A stretch of DNA of 64,000 nt from Paludibacteraceae bacterium (GTDB lineage: Bacteria > Bacteroidota > Bacteroidia > Bacteroidales > Paludibacteraceae): the NCBI GenBank assembly GCA_905235225.1, contig CAJOKE010000001.1, positions 48,552-112,551 on the forward strand, given 5' to 3'. The position numbers were made by a program, and so were the translations under genes. Under the pieces are notes generated by a model that was not told where the DNA came from, did no database searches, and saw nothing but the letters and a program-made list of their open reading frames with translations. This document shows positions 26,063-35,394 of the stretch, piece by piece (the first letter of the stretch is position 1; every line of letters begins with the position of its first letter).

Positions 26063-27460
26063 TTATAGTTTTTGTCCCATCACCGTATAACGGATACCTT
26101 CCCGCTCAATTACCACTTGTCCATTGATAAAAATCTTCCTTACACAAGTGTCTTTGTCCTCAAACATATTGACTATATCCGTCTGACCCTCAATTGCTTT
26201 CCGCACATTCGGTATGCCATAGCCGTAATAGTTATCCGGCTGTCTGGAAAGATGCGAAGACATTCTTATTCTTTCCATTATCTGCATATTCGTCTCGTCA
26301 GGGAAGGCAGACCACAAGCATGCCGCCAATCCGGCAATCAAAGGTGTAGCGAAACTTGTGCCGTTGCTGTTTTGGAGCAAACCTGTATTCGGATTAACAA
26401 GGCATGTGCCAACCCCTAAAGCACAGACATCAGGCTTGATACGCCCGTCCGCTGACGGACCATACGAACTGAAAGATGCCAAAACGCTATCGCGTCCGAC
26501 TGCCCCGACCGTCAGAGTACTATCCGCATCGGCAGGCACATCAATCCATGGCCATTCTGTCTTAGCGGAATTGCCGGCTGCCGTACAGAGCAGCATTCCT
26601 TTTCGCGCCGCAATAACCGCCGCTCGGGATGCACGGCAACTGCGACCGTCCATTTGCTCATATTTATAATTCCACTCCGCATTGTCAAATACGCTGTATC
26701 CCAAACTGGTGGATACGATATTCACTCCCAAACTGTCACATTTCTCGACCGCAGCAACCCAGTTATCGGCTTCCTTAGGCGATTCTGTTGAGACTTCTTC
26801 CGTCCGCATGACACAAAATGCCGCTTGATTGGCTGCTCCCAAATAGTCATCTCTGTTTCCAGCAATCAATGCCAAACACATTGAGCCATGCTCTGTGCCT
26901 TCCCCGTAAAAATCTATCTCATCATCGGCAAAATCGTATGCTCCGATATATTGGTTATTCACACGGACGGAGTCGAACACATCCAAGGTATTTATGTTTC
27001 TGAATCCCCCGTCAAGGACAGCAATCTTGATACCTTGCCCCTTGTAGCCCCTATCATGCAAAAGGGGCAGATTCATCATCTCCAGTTGTTGATGACAGTC
27101 GGTAGCGTCTGATGTCAATTCCACCTGCATTTTCCGTCGTGGTACCGCCACGTCCGTTGTACTCAAACGGGTTGCTTCCACATTTGTCACAAAAGGAAAA
27201 CGCCTGATGTCCTGCGCAATATCATCCGTCGCCTCTATTGTCGCGCCATTCAACCATCGCGTCGTATGGCATATTCGTACCCCTTTCTTCTTCAGGCTGT
27301 CCAGATACGCCGGACTGACTGCGTAATCCAGCGAATCAATTGCAATCGCATGCCTGAAACGCAACGACAATGCTTCCGTGCTTAATGCCACCTCATGACT
27401 ACCGTTTTTGTCAACAAACGATACAAACCAAAACGTTAATATCACGCCCAATAATGACAT
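26063..27460 (-). CDS. Subtilisin-like serine protease (S8) with T9SS-like tail
   Basis: A 465-residue protein with an N-terminal hydrophobic segment (MSLLGVILTFWFVSFV) and a propeptide-like region to about 140. The triad is Asp150 in IKIAVLDGGF, His191 in TEHGSMCLALIAGN and Ser369 in NGTSFATPLIAGLAA; oxyanion Asn297 lies in AAGN. The tail KIFINGQVVIEREGIRYTVM is the same type as in the TonB-receptor cluster proteins. It is probably an exported or cell-surface protease. The gene lies 4 bp after the AsmA-like gene and 13 bp before pullulanase. Confidence 0.85.
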   Translation of the reverse strand: MSLLGVILTFWFVSFVDKNGSHEVALSTEALSLRFRHAIAIDSLDYAVSPAYLDSLKKKGVRICHTTRWLNGATIEATDDIAQDIRRFPFVTNVEATRLSTTDVAVPRRKMQVELTSDATDCHQQLEMMNLPLLHDRGYKGQGIKIAVLDGGFRNINTLDVFDSVRVNNQYIGAYDFADDEIDFYGEGTEHGSMCLALIAGNRDDYLGAANQAAFCVMRTEEVSTESPKEADNWVAAVEKCDSLGVNIVSTSLGYSVFDNAEWNYKYEQMDGRSCRASRAAVIAARKGMLLCTAAGNSAKTEWPWIDVPADADSTLTVGAVGRDSVLASFSSYGPSADGRIKPDVCALGVGTCLVNPNTGLLQNSNGTSFATPLIAGLAACLWSAFPDETNMQIMERIRMSSHLSRQPDNYYGYGIPNVRKAIEGQTDIVNMFEDKDTCVRKIFINGQVVIEREGIRYTVMGQKL

Positions 27461-27464
27461 TTTA

Positions 27465-28961
27465 TCACTCCTTGGTTTTCTTTACTTTCTTTCCTTGGAA
27501 CAATCCCGGCAAGAAAGTTTCCACGGCCCCCATAATCAGCGGTGTCAACGCATACAGCGGGAAAGGTTTCATTTCATCCCGCTTCACATCTACGTTAAAC
27601 TCCAATGGAGCTTTGCTGTCATTACGCGGATTCGATTTTGGAATCAAATGATTGACGAAATACTCAATTGCTCCTGCATTTTGCTGAACGATACGGATCG
27701 GAATATCTTCCCCTTTGAACACACGCCCTTTCATACCATGATACGCAAGCATTACCGTACCGGTTATGTTTTCCGAGTTTCCCGAATACTTGGCTTTCAA
27801 AGAGTCCACATGGCAATCCAGCTCCATCGCCACGATTGGGCGCAACATGCCGGTCAGGCAGCTTGTTTCCACCTCTCTTCCTTGTAAATCAAGGTCAAAA
27901 TTACACTCTTTATCATTATGTAACCTGAATACGCCATCGAATTTGCCGGTACCCAGTTCTGCCGTCAAATTAGCCTTTAGTACATTACCGCGCTTTGTAC
28001 TGAAATCGCGTGCAACCATTTGAATATTAGTCACTTGCAGTTGTCCGAGGTTCTTGTCAGTCATAAGTACACCGACATCCAATTTCGGCATCATAAACTC
28101 AACACGCTTGATTCTCAACGGGTAACTCATTCCAGCAATTACCGTTTGCGGCATCGGGAATGGTTTAGTCGGCTTAAGGCGGTTATCCCGAAATACATCC
28201 AAATGCTTTGCCTTAACCGTAATCTTGTCCAATGTCAATCCCTTTGTGAAATCGGTGCGCAACAGGTTTAACGGCGACACTTCTACACTATTCAGTTTCA
28301 GGTCTATCCATGTGGACGGTTCCTTTAGAATATTTGCCAACTCACGTTTCGCAACACTATTCCATATCCGCGTATTCCCAAGGAAAATCGGACCGCCGTC
28401 CTCTGTTTTCAGATCATTGGCTTCAATCTTTATTAATCCTCGGGCATTGGTAAACTGCAACCGGCTCAGAGACACATCGTATAACGAATCACAATAACCA
28501 TACGTTGAATCAGCCAAGCAATAATACAAATGCCGCAATTCGACAGTAAGACTATCAGCCTCAACTGACAATTTCGTGCCTTTTCCTTTCATCTTGGCAC
28601 ACGCTTTTCTTACTTTTAAGGAATTGACGGATAATTTCCTGTGTTTAATCAAATCCTTATAGCTAATCATTCGGAATGCCACATTCGGCACTTTTATATC
28701 CACGGTGTCGATTTGATTGTTCTTCAATGCCTTTCCGCTCGCTCCAAAATGAATATCCTCCAATTCCACACAACCACTCATCAACAACACATGAATATGG
28801 TCAAACTCAATGGTATAAGGCAACTGTGCTACTTCAATAGCCGCCCGTGCTTGTTTTTCCGCAATGCGGCTAACCGCCACATCAGCGGATGTTACCACTA
28901 ACACGCCCAACCCGAATAGCACGCCTAAAACCCACAAAGTAATTTTCGTCGTTTTCTTCAC
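27465..28961 (-). CDS. AsmA/DUF748-like envelope protein
   Basis: A 498-residue protein with one N-terminal membrane anchor (TLWVLGVLFGLGVLVV). A long beta-rich region follows, of the AsmA/TamB-like kind found in lipid-transport and envelope-maintenance proteins (DVAVSRIAEKQARAAIEVA, then repeated LSVNSLKVRKA-type strands). I assign the GTG at 28961 (VKKTTKITLW). The upstream TTG at 28982 lies inside the -7 promoter box and cannot be in the mRNA. Annotation is by fold impression; no catalytic residues are seen. Confidence 0.55.
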   Translation of the reverse strand: MKKTTKITLWVLGVLFGLGVLVVTSADVAVSRIAEKQARAAIEVAQLPYTIEFDHIHVLLMSGCVELEDIHFGASGKALKNNQIDTVDIKVPNVAFRMISYKDLIKHRKLSVNSLKVRKACAKMKGKGTKLSVEADSLTVELRHLYYCLADSTYGYCDSLYDVSLSRLQFTNARGLIKIEANDLKTEDGGPIFLGNTRIWNSVAKRELANILKEPSTWIDLKLNSVEVSPLNLLRTDFTKGLTLDKITVKAKHLDVFRDNRLKPTKPFPMPQTVIAGMSYPLRIKRVEFMMPKLDVGVLMTDKNLGQLQVTNIQMVARDFSTKRGNVLKANLTAELGTGKFDGVFRLHNDKECNFDLDLQGREVETSCLTGMLRPIVAMELDCHVDSLKAKYSGNSENITGTVMLAYHGMKGRVFKGEDIPIRIVQQNAGAIEYFVNHLIPKSNPRNDSKAPLEFNVDVKRDEMKPFPLYALTPLIMGAVETFLPGLFQGKKVKKTKE

Positions 28962-28979
28962 AATCGCAAATATTTCCCG

Positions 28980-29011
28980 CAAAATTACTATTTTTTTTTC
29001 ATTCTTACAAA
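28980..29011 (-). promoter_or_regulatory. Promoter of the AsmA-like/subtilase/pullulanase operon
   Basis: On the minus strand TTTG (29008-29011), a 20-bp spacer and TAATTTTG (28980-28987). The predicted start of transcription is about 28973, just upstream of the GTG at 28961. Confidence 0.75.
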
Positions 29012-29025
29012 TATTTTCTCAAAAA

Positions 29026-29057
29026 TTTGTGCAACTCATAAAAAAGCACTAACTTTG
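29026..29057 (+). promoter_or_regulatory. Promoter of the carboxypeptidase-regulatory-like gene
   Basis: TTTG (29026-29029), a 20-bp spacer and TAACTTTG (29050-29057), 18 bp upstream of the ATG at 29076. It is divergent from the promoter at 28980. Confidence 0.75.
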
Positions 29058-29075
29058 CGCCGTTTTTGGCGACAT

Positions 29076-30320
29076 ATGAGACACCTTATATTTATAATAG
29101 TTTTTTCCCTACTTTCCGTTGCTGCTTTTGCCCGTAATTATTATGGTCGGGTTTATACGGAGAATGCAGAACCGATTTGTTATGCCACCATCTATCCGGT
29201 GGACGATCCCGTGTCAGGTACGGCAACCAACGATGCCGGTGAATTTCGTTTCTCAACAGGTCTGCCGCCTACAAGCAGAGTGATTGTATCATTTATCGGC
29301 TATGAGAAGCGGGAGTTAACCCTTGCCGACATAACCGACTCTGTCACAATCGTCCTCAAAGAGCAACCTATCGCTTTGGAAGAAACGGTCGTAGCGGCAA
29401 AGGCGAGCAAACAACGCAACAAGCGCAAACAAATGGCAACTCTTCTCCATGCAGTTTATGTCCAGATGGCAAAAGACTTTTCTGATGACAATGCAGAATA
29501 CCAAATCGTCAGTGATGTCAGAATGGACTCCGAGGGCGAAGCATGGGGGATGGAGCAAATGATTGCCCGAATCGTCAACCTGCCCGGCATGGGAAACGGC
29601 GGGCGTGACTCCGTTCAAATAGCCGGACAATACTGCAAACGCTATTTCAAACAATCCATCCGCGACTTGGCTGACACGCTTTACAAAAGCGATGTACTTG
29701 AGCGCATGGACAAAGACATGCGTAAAATGGCGGCTGCCGTGGATTCCGGAGTCGTTGTCCACCAAGGGCTGTGGATGGCTGGAAACATACGATACGACTT
29801 TGACAAATACACAGACGACCTCAAACATTGGACCGTTTCCAATGAGTCCGAAGGAGAAACCGTTCTCACACACACCGAAAGCCACAATTGGTTTGGAATT
29901 GTCAAATACAGTATCAAACGACATTATATCTTGGATTCTGAAACACTTTCCGTACGCCGTTTTTCGGAGCGCGGCGAGTTATATGTCAATATTCCGTTCG
30001 GTTACAAGCTGAATCGCGACCAACTGCAATTGCTTAACCTCCTCAATATGGGCGAGCAGCAAATTGAAAAATTCCGTCTGCGCAAAGCAAACGGGGTTGT
30101 TTCGCTCAACACCATCTACCAACGGCAGAACGGACACCTTTATATTTTGGAGAAAAACCTGAAAGCCGATGCTAACATGATTGGCACAAAAAAGATGGAC
30201 TTGCCTGTCCAAGTGCGCGCAACCCAGCGCGTCACATCGCTCAAAACAGAAGATGTCCAACCCATGTCCAAATCACAAATGACACGCCGTGTCAAGCGTG
30301 AAATCGTTCCCGTTTATTAG
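29076..30320 (+). CDS. Carboxypeptidase-regulatory-like domain protein
   Basis: A 414-residue protein with a signal peptide (MRHLIFIIVFSLLSVAAFA). A CarboxypepD_reg-like beta-sandwich spans about 20-95 (YYGRVYTENAEPICYATIYP, ending IVLKEQPIALEETVV). The rest is a beta-rich domain of about 300 residues that I do not recognise beyond similarity to Bacteroidetes outer-membrane proteins lacking a barrel. The ATG at 29076 lies after the promoter; a TTG upstream falls within it. It is probably periplasmic or surface-associated. It precedes the Bat operon by 75 bp. Confidence 0.65.
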   Translation: MRHLIFIIVFSLLSVAAFARNYYGRVYTENAEPICYATIYPVDDPVSGTATNDAGEFRFSTGLPPTSRVIVSFIGYEKRELTLADITDSVTIVLKEQPIALEETVVAAKASKQRNKRKQMATLLHAVYVQMAKDFSDDNAEYQIVSDVRMDSEGEAWGMEQMIARIVNLPGMGNGGRDSVQIAGQYCKRYFKQSIRDLADTLYKSDVLERMDKDMRKMAAAVDSGVVVHQGLWMAGNIRYDFDKYTDDLKHWTVSNESEGETVLTHTESHNWFGIVKYSIKRHYILDSETLSVRRFSERGELYVNIPFGYKLNRDQLQLLNLLNMGEQQIEKFRLRKANGVVSLNTIYQRQNGHLYILEKNLKADANMIGTKKMDLPVQVRATQRVTSLKTEDVQPMSKSQMTRRVKREIVPVY

Positions 30321-30395
30321 TTTGGCACACTTTTTGATATTGCTCTTACGGAAATTGTTTATTATTTTGAAATACTGAAATTCTTAATCTGAATA

Positions 30396-31391
30396 ATGGA
30401 AACTACTATTGACATCCGTGAACTCCAAGCCCGTATTGAACGGGAGAGTTCTTTCGTGGACACCCTCACTTTGGGGATGAACCAAGTTATCGTTGGTCAG
30501 AAACATCTCGTTGAAAGCCTTCTTATCGGCTTGCTCAGCGACGGACATATTCTGCTGGAAGGTGTGCCTGGATTGGCTAAGACTTTGGCTATCAAAACTT
30601 TGGCAGACCTCATTAAAGCCGACTTCAGCCGTATCCAGTTCACACCTGATTTGCTGCCTGCCGATGTTCTCGGCACACAAATCTACAGCCAGAAAACCGA
30701 AGAGTTCAAAATCAAACGCGGACCTATCTTTGCCAATTTCGTTCTCGCGGATGAGATAAACCGCGCACCGGCGAAAGTACAATCCGCACTGCTCGAAGCC
30801 ATGCAGGAACGCCAAATCACCATTGGTGAAGAGACATTCAAACTGGACGATCCCTTCCTTGTACTTGCAACGCAAAACCCGATTGAGCAGGAAGGTACTT
30901 ATCCGCTGCCCGAAGCGCAAACAGACCGCTTCATGCTTAAAGTTGTTATCGGCTACCCAAAAAAAGAAGAGGAGCAACAGATTATCCGACAAAACATTAC
31001 GGGCGAACGCAAACAGATTCTCCCCATCCTTTCTACTGCCGATATTCGCAAGGCACGCGAAGTCGTTCGACAAGTTTACTTGGACGAGAAAATCGAGAAA
31101 TATATCGTTGACATTGTTTTCGCTACTCGTCAACCCGAACAATACGGATTGGACAACCTAAAAGCTATGATTAACTTCGGCGGCAGTCCGCGTGCAAGCA
31201 TTAATCTGGCTCTTGCCGCACGTGCTTACGCCTTCATTCACAGACGCGGATATGTCATCCCTGAAGATGTACGCGCCGTCTGCTATGATGTCCTGCGCCA
31301 CCGCATCGGACTTACATACGAAGCCGAAGCTAACAACATCACAACTGAAGACGTGATTACCGAAATCCTTAACGCCGTTCAAGTACCATAA
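30396..31391 (+). CDS. moxR: MoxR-family AAA+ ATPase
   Basis: A 331-residue AAA_3 ATPase with Walker A EGVPGLAKT, Walker B VLADEINRAPAKVQSALLEA and a sensor region LATQNPIEQEGTYPLPEAQT. MoxR ATPases act as chaperones for von Willebrand A (vWA)-domain proteins. Here it is first in the bat operon, followed by the DUF58 and BatA/BatB vWA proteins. No clear consensus promoter is seen in the 75-bp gap upstream. Confidence 0.92.
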   Translation: METTIDIRELQARIERESSFVDTLTLGMNQVIVGQKHLVESLLIGLLSDGHILLEGVPGLAKTLAIKTLADLIKADFSRIQFTPDLLPADVLGTQIYSQKTEEFKIKRGPIFANFVLADEINRAPAKVQSALLEAMQERQITIGEETFKLDDPFLVLATQNPIEQEGTYPLPEAQTDRFMLKVVIGYPKKEEEQQIIRQNITGERKQILPILSTADIRKAREVVRQVYLDEKIEKYIVDIVFATRQPEQYGLDNLKAMINFGGSPRASINLALAARAYAFIHRRGYVIPEDVRAVCYDVLRHRIGLTYEAEANNITTEDVITEILNAVQVP

Positions 31392-31426
31392 TTATTAGGA
31401 GGTCTGGGAAAACCGGATGAACTGGT

Positions 31427-32311
31427 ATGACCGGTCAAGAATTACTACAACGGGTTAGAAAGATTGAGATTAAGACACGAGGTCTTAGTCGCAACATCTT
31501 TGCAGGCGAATACCACAGCCAATTCAAAGGGCGTGGTATGGCGTTCAGCGAAGTACGCGAATACCAACCGGGGGACGATGTCAGGAGTATTGACTGGAAT
31601 GTCACCGCACGGCTCAACAAACCATACATCAAAGTCTTTGAAGAAGAGCGCGAACTGACAGTTATGCTGCTCGTTGATGTCAGCGGTAGCCGAAACTTCG
31701 GCTCTATCAGCCAAATGAAACGCGACATGATGGCGGAAGTCGCAGCCACACTCGCCTTCTCTACTATCGAAAATAACGATAAAGTCGGAGTAATCTTCTT
31801 CTCTGACCACATCGAGAAATTCATTCCCGCCAAGAAGGGGAAAACCCACGTTCTTCACATTATTCGCGAACTCTTATCGTTTGAACCCGCCACTACCGGC
31901 ACTGACATTGCCGGCGCACTGCAATATTTCACCAACGCACAAAAACGGCGTTGTACGGCTTTTCTTATATCCGACTGCATCAGTGACTGGTATCGGCAGC
32001 CTGATTCTTCCAAGCAAATGGAAAAAGCTATCATGATTACAGCTAACAGACACGATATCAATTTCATTCAGATATATGACCGCCGTGATGCTGAAATGCC
32101 AGATATAGGATTGCTTAAAGTCAAAGATGCAGAAACAGGAAAGAGGCTGTGGGTCGATACTGCACTTAAATCCGTTCGCGACAATTATGCCGCAGACTGG
32201 ACTAAACAACAAACAGCATTATCTACCCTGCTAACAAAAACAGGTACTAATTACATCACAATCCGCACCAACGAAGATTATGTCAAAGCACTTATGCATC
32301 TTTTCCACTGA
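31427..32311 (+). CDS. DUF58-domain protein of the Bat operon
   Basis: A 294-residue cytoplasmic protein. It contains the DUF58 signature GRGMAFSEVREYQPGDDVRS, IDWNVTARLNKPYIKVFEEE and a vWA-like LLVDVSGSRNFGS with a DxSxS metal site. DUF58 proteins always accompany MoxR ATPases. An AGGAGGT at about 31397, rare in this phylum, lies 24 bp before the ATG. It is better spaced to a short out-of-frame ORF starting at 31417. Role: probable adaptor between MoxR and the membrane Bat proteins. Confidence 0.88.
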   Translation: MTGQELLQRVRKIEIKTRGLSRNIFAGEYHSQFKGRGMAFSEVREYQPGDDVRSIDWNVTARLNKPYIKVFEEERELTVMLLVDVSGSRNFGSISQMKRDMMAEVAATLAFSTIENNDKVGVIFFSDHIEKFIPAKKGKTHVLHIIRELLSFEPATTGTDIAGALQYFTNAQKRRCTAFLISDCISDWYRQPDSSKQMEKAIMITANRHDINFIQIYDRRDAEMPDIGLLKVKDAETGKRLWVDTALKSVRDNYAADWTKQQTALSTLLTKTGTNYITIRTNEDYVKALMHLFH

Positions 32312-32327
32312 TTTTCCGCACTTAAAA

Positions 32328-32382
32328 ACGATACATTTACGATAGATATACGATACATATACGATAGATACACGATAGATTA
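32328..32382. repeat. Tandem 11-bp-period repeat array B
   Basis: Five 11-mers: ACGATACATTT, ACGATAGATAT, ACGATACATAT, ACGATAGATAC, ACGATAGATTA, then a degenerate sixth. The array sits inside the bat operon, between the DUF58 gene and the next gene. Confidence 0.85.
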
Positions 32383-32428
32383 GTATAGTAGATAAATAAC
32401 AACATCATACGTAATAACTAACCAAAAT

Positions 32429-33355
32429 ATGCTGAATATCATTCTCGCAATAGTCGTTTCGGCATCTATTGACTCCACGATGCTTTTTATTGGTGACCAG
32501 ACCGCCATGCACCTGCAGGCTACTTGTGAACCTGCAGAACAAGTATCCCTGCCCGTTTATGGGGAAACGCTTATAGACGGCATCGAGATTGTTGACCGCA
32601 CCGGCGTGGACACGACATACCTCAAAGACGGTCATTACCAATTAAATCAAACGCTTACACTCACATCCTTCAAGGATTCTCTTTTTTATATCGCACCCAT
32701 CCCGTTTCTTTCCGGCGATGACACTGTTTTTTCTGACCCGCTGTCACTTAATGTCGTTCAACCGTTTGAGATTGACTCTACCATGGCGATTACCGACATC
32801 AAACCGGTTGCAAAAGCACCGATTTGGTGGTGGGGGATTTTCCGATGGATACTTTTGGCTATTCTTCTGGCTGCTTTAGCCGTTGCAACACGCTATCTCG
32901 CAATCTTAATCGGACGACGGAAGGGAGTTATTCCACAGACTCCGAAAGAACCCGAACGCCCGGCAGAACAGATTGCACTCGAGAAACTTGACCGGATTAA
33001 AGAACAGAAAATCTGGCAAACCGGTCAAACAAAAGAATACCATACCCAACTGACGGATGTTGTGCGGGAGTATATCGGGAAGCGGTTTGGTGTTTCCAGT
33101 TCCGAAAAAACATCCGATGAAACACTCCGCGAAATGAAGCCTGTTTTGGCGGAACAAAAACAATTATACGAACAACTTCGCAAGATGCTCTCTTTGGCTG
33201 ACCTTGTCAAATTCGCCAAATGGACTGCAACACCGGACGAGAATGAGCTTTCTCTACGTACCGCATACACATTTGTACATGAGACAACACCTGTGAATTC
33301 GGATAATACCGAAGAACAAGACAACAAAAAAAACGATAATACCATAAATTCCTAA
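32429..33355 (+). CDS. Bat-operon membrane protein (DUF4381-like)
   Basis: A 308-residue protein with an N-terminal signal or anchor, a beta-rich periplasmic domain (about 15-130), a transmembrane helix (WWWGIFRWILLAILLAALAV) and a charged cytoplasmic tail (ALEKLDRIKEQKIWQTGQTK, then YTQL/YIGKRFGV-type helices). This position and architecture match the DUF4381-like protein commonly found between DUF58 and batA. Function within the Bat complex is not established. Confidence 0.7.
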   Translation: MLNIILAIVVSASIDSTMLFIGDQTAMHLQATCEPAEQVSLPVYGETLIDGIEIVDRTGVDTTYLKDGHYQLNQTLTLTSFKDSLFYIAPIPFLSGDDTVFSDPLSLNVVQPFEIDSTMAITDIKPVAKAPIWWWGIFRWILLAILLAALAVATRYLAILIGRRKGVIPQTPKEPERPAEQIALEKLDRIKEQKIWQTGQTKEYHTQLTDVVREYIGKRFGVSSSEKTSDETLREMKPVLAEQKQLYEQLRKMLSLADLVKFAKWTATPDENELSLRTAYTFVHETTPVNSDNTEEQDNKKNDNTINS

Positions 33356-33366
33356 TTCGTAAACAA

Positions 33367-34353
33367 ATGGTTTTTGCAAGTCCGACATATCTCTTTCTCT
33401 TACTGCTCCTGATTCCCGTAATCGGCTGGTATATATGGGAATTGCATGACGAAGATGCCAGCCTGCAGGTCTCATCTGCCACATCCCTGGCACGAAAAAA
33501 AAAGAGTACACGTATTTACCTTCTCCATCTGCCTTTCATCCTGCGCGTAGCTGCTATCATACTGCTCACTATCGCACTGGCAAGACCGCAACTATCCAAC
33601 CGATGGTCCAAAGAATCCACAGAGGGTATTGACATCATGATGGCTTTGGATATTTCCGGTACTATGATGGCGGAAGACCTGAAACCTAATAGGCTTGAGG
33701 CGGCAAAAACGGTTGCCACAGACTTTGTACTCGCAAGACCCAATGACCAAATCGGGCTTGTTGTTTTTGCGGGAGAGTCGTTCACACAGTGTCCGCTGAC
33801 AACCGATCACGCCGTTTTGGTCAACCTCTTTCGTTCAGTCAAATTCGGCATGGTCGAAGACGGAACAGCCATTGGACTTGGTCTTGCCAACGCGGTCAAT
33901 CGCATGAAGGATTCGGAAACAAAATCCAAAGTGGTTATACTCCTGACCGATGGTAGTAACAACCGCGGGGATATTGATCCACAGACCGCTGCCGAGATTG
34001 CAAAGACTTTCGGCATACGTGTCTATTCCATCGGAGTCGGCAGTCATGGGGAAGCGCGTGTCCCTGTTCAAACACCTCTCGGTACACAATACATGACCAT
34101 GAACTCTGAGTTTGACGAAGAAACACTTCGCAATATAGCCGCAACTACCGGTGGAGAGTATTTCCGCGCAACAGATAACAACAGTCTCAAATCAATATAT
34201 AACCAAATCGACCAACTGGAGAAAACCAAACTGCGCGTTCGTGAATTCAGCAAACGATCCGAGAACTTCGCACCATGGTTAATCGCAGCACTACTCTGCC
34301 TCATCACCGAGATTTTGGTTCGATACTTTGTTCTGAAGACTATCACAAACTAA
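33367..34353 (+). CDS. batA: BatA, vWA-domain aerotolerance protein
   Basis: A 328-residue membrane protein with helices at about 5-25, 52-72 and 303-325. A vWA domain on the external face begins DIMMALDISGTMMAEDLKPN, with the metal-binding DxSxT at 95-99; ILLTDGSNNRGDIDPQTAAE supplies the second site. Followed by batB after 12 bp. Known in Bacteroides fragilis as part of the aerotolerance operon. Confidence 0.92.
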   Translation: MVFASPTYLFLLLLLIPVIGWYIWELHDEDASLQVSSATSLARKKKSTRIYLLHLPFILRVAAIILLTIALARPQLSNRWSKESTEGIDIMMALDISGTMMAEDLKPNRLEAAKTVATDFVLARPNDQIGLVVFAGESFTQCPLTTDHAVLVNLFRSVKFGMVEDGTAIGLGLANAVNRMKDSETKSKVVILLTDGSNNRGDIDPQTAAEIAKTFGIRVYSIGVGSHGEARVPVQTPLGTQYMTMNSEFDEETLRNIAATTGGEYFRATDNNSLKSIYNQIDQLEKTKLRVREFSKRSENFAPWLIAALLCLITEILVRYFVLKTITN

Positions 34354-34365
34354 ATCATAAATTGT

Positions 34366-35394
34366 ATGTTTCGATTTGCTAATATAGAAATGCTTTGGCT
34401 GCTCTTGCTTATACCGGCGTTTGTTGCTGCATATATCGCACTCGTCCGGCACAAACAGAAGCAGTTACGCCTGTTTGGCGACCCCGAACTTTTAGCGGAA
34501 CTCATGCCTAATGTCTCTAAAACGAGACCCGCAATGAAATTTACACTGCTTATGCTTGCATTGGCTTTGCTTATTGTAGCGGCGGCAAGACCACAATACG
34601 GGCAAAAAGAAAAAACAGTAAAACGACAGGGCATCGAGGTTATGTTCGCCTTGGATATTTCCAACTCCATGATGGCGGAAGATGTCGCACCGAATCGTCT
34701 GGATAGGGCAAAACAGATGCTCAGCAAACTCATTGACCAAATGGTGGATGACAAAGTCGGACTCATTGTCTTTGCCGGAGAAGCATACACACAATTACCT
34801 ATCACCTGCGATTATGTCAGCGCGAAAATGTTCCTCAATACCATCACACCGGATCTCATTCGCGTACAAGGTACCGCCATCGGGGATGCTATAATGACAT
34901 CCATCCAATCATTCGGCAGTGAGGAATCGGATGCTTCGCGCGCCATCATACTGATTACAGACGGAGAAAACCATGAAGACGATGCCATTGCCGCTGCCAA
35001 AGCTGCAAATGAAAAAGGTATCAAAGTTTTCGTTGTCGGAATTGGTAAACCTGACGGAAGCCCTATTCCTATTCCGGGAACCAACAATTTCCGAAAAGAC
35101 CGTAGCGGCAATGTGGTCGTCAGCAAACTGAACGAAGATATGTGCCGGGAGATTGCACAAGCCGGACAAGGTATGTATGTACGGTGTGACAATACCAATA
35201 CCGCTACCCGTGCATTGCAAAAAGAACTGAATACGCTTGCCACATCCGAGTTTGAAACAAAAGTGTATGCTGACTATAACGAACAATACCAAGGATTTGT
35301 ACTCCTTGCACTACTGATATTAGTTGTTGACTTCTTCATTTTTAATCGAAAAAATAAAGCATTGTCCAAATTAGATTTGTTTAAAGAGAAATGA
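34366..35394 (+). CDS. batB: BatB, vWA-domain aerotolerance protein
   Basis: A 342-residue paralogue of BatA with the same layout: two N-terminal helices, a vWA domain (MFALDISNSMMAEDVAPNRL, DxSxS at 97-101; IILITDGENHEDDAIAAAKA) and a C-terminal helix (GFVLLALLILVVDFFIF). It ends in an ATGA overlap with batC, indicating coupling. Confidence 0.92.
   Translation: MFRFANIEMLWLLLLIPAFVAAYIALVRHKQKQLRLFGDPELLAELMPNVSKTRPAMKFTLLMLALALLIVAAARPQYGQKEKTVKRQGIEVMFALDISNSMMAEDVAPNRLDRAKQMLSKLIDQMVDDKVGLIVFAGEAYTQLPITCDYVSAKMFLNTITPDLIRVQGTAIGDAIMTSIQSFGSEESDASRAIILITDGENHEDDAIAAAKAANEKGIKVFVVGIGKPDGSPIPIPGTNNFRKDRSGNVVVSKLNEDMCREIAQAGQGMYVRCDNTNTATRALQKELNTLATSEFETKVYADYNEQYQGFVLLALLILVVDFFIFNRKNKALSKLDLFKEK

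Noticed and set aside
28961..28982. TTG start at 28982 for the AsmA-like gene
   Set aside because: The TTG falls in the -7 promoter box, so it would be at or before the transcription start.
30333..30369. Possible promoter before moxR (TTTG and TTATTTTG)
   Set aside because: The second box lacks the TA of the consensus and the spacing is 25 bp.
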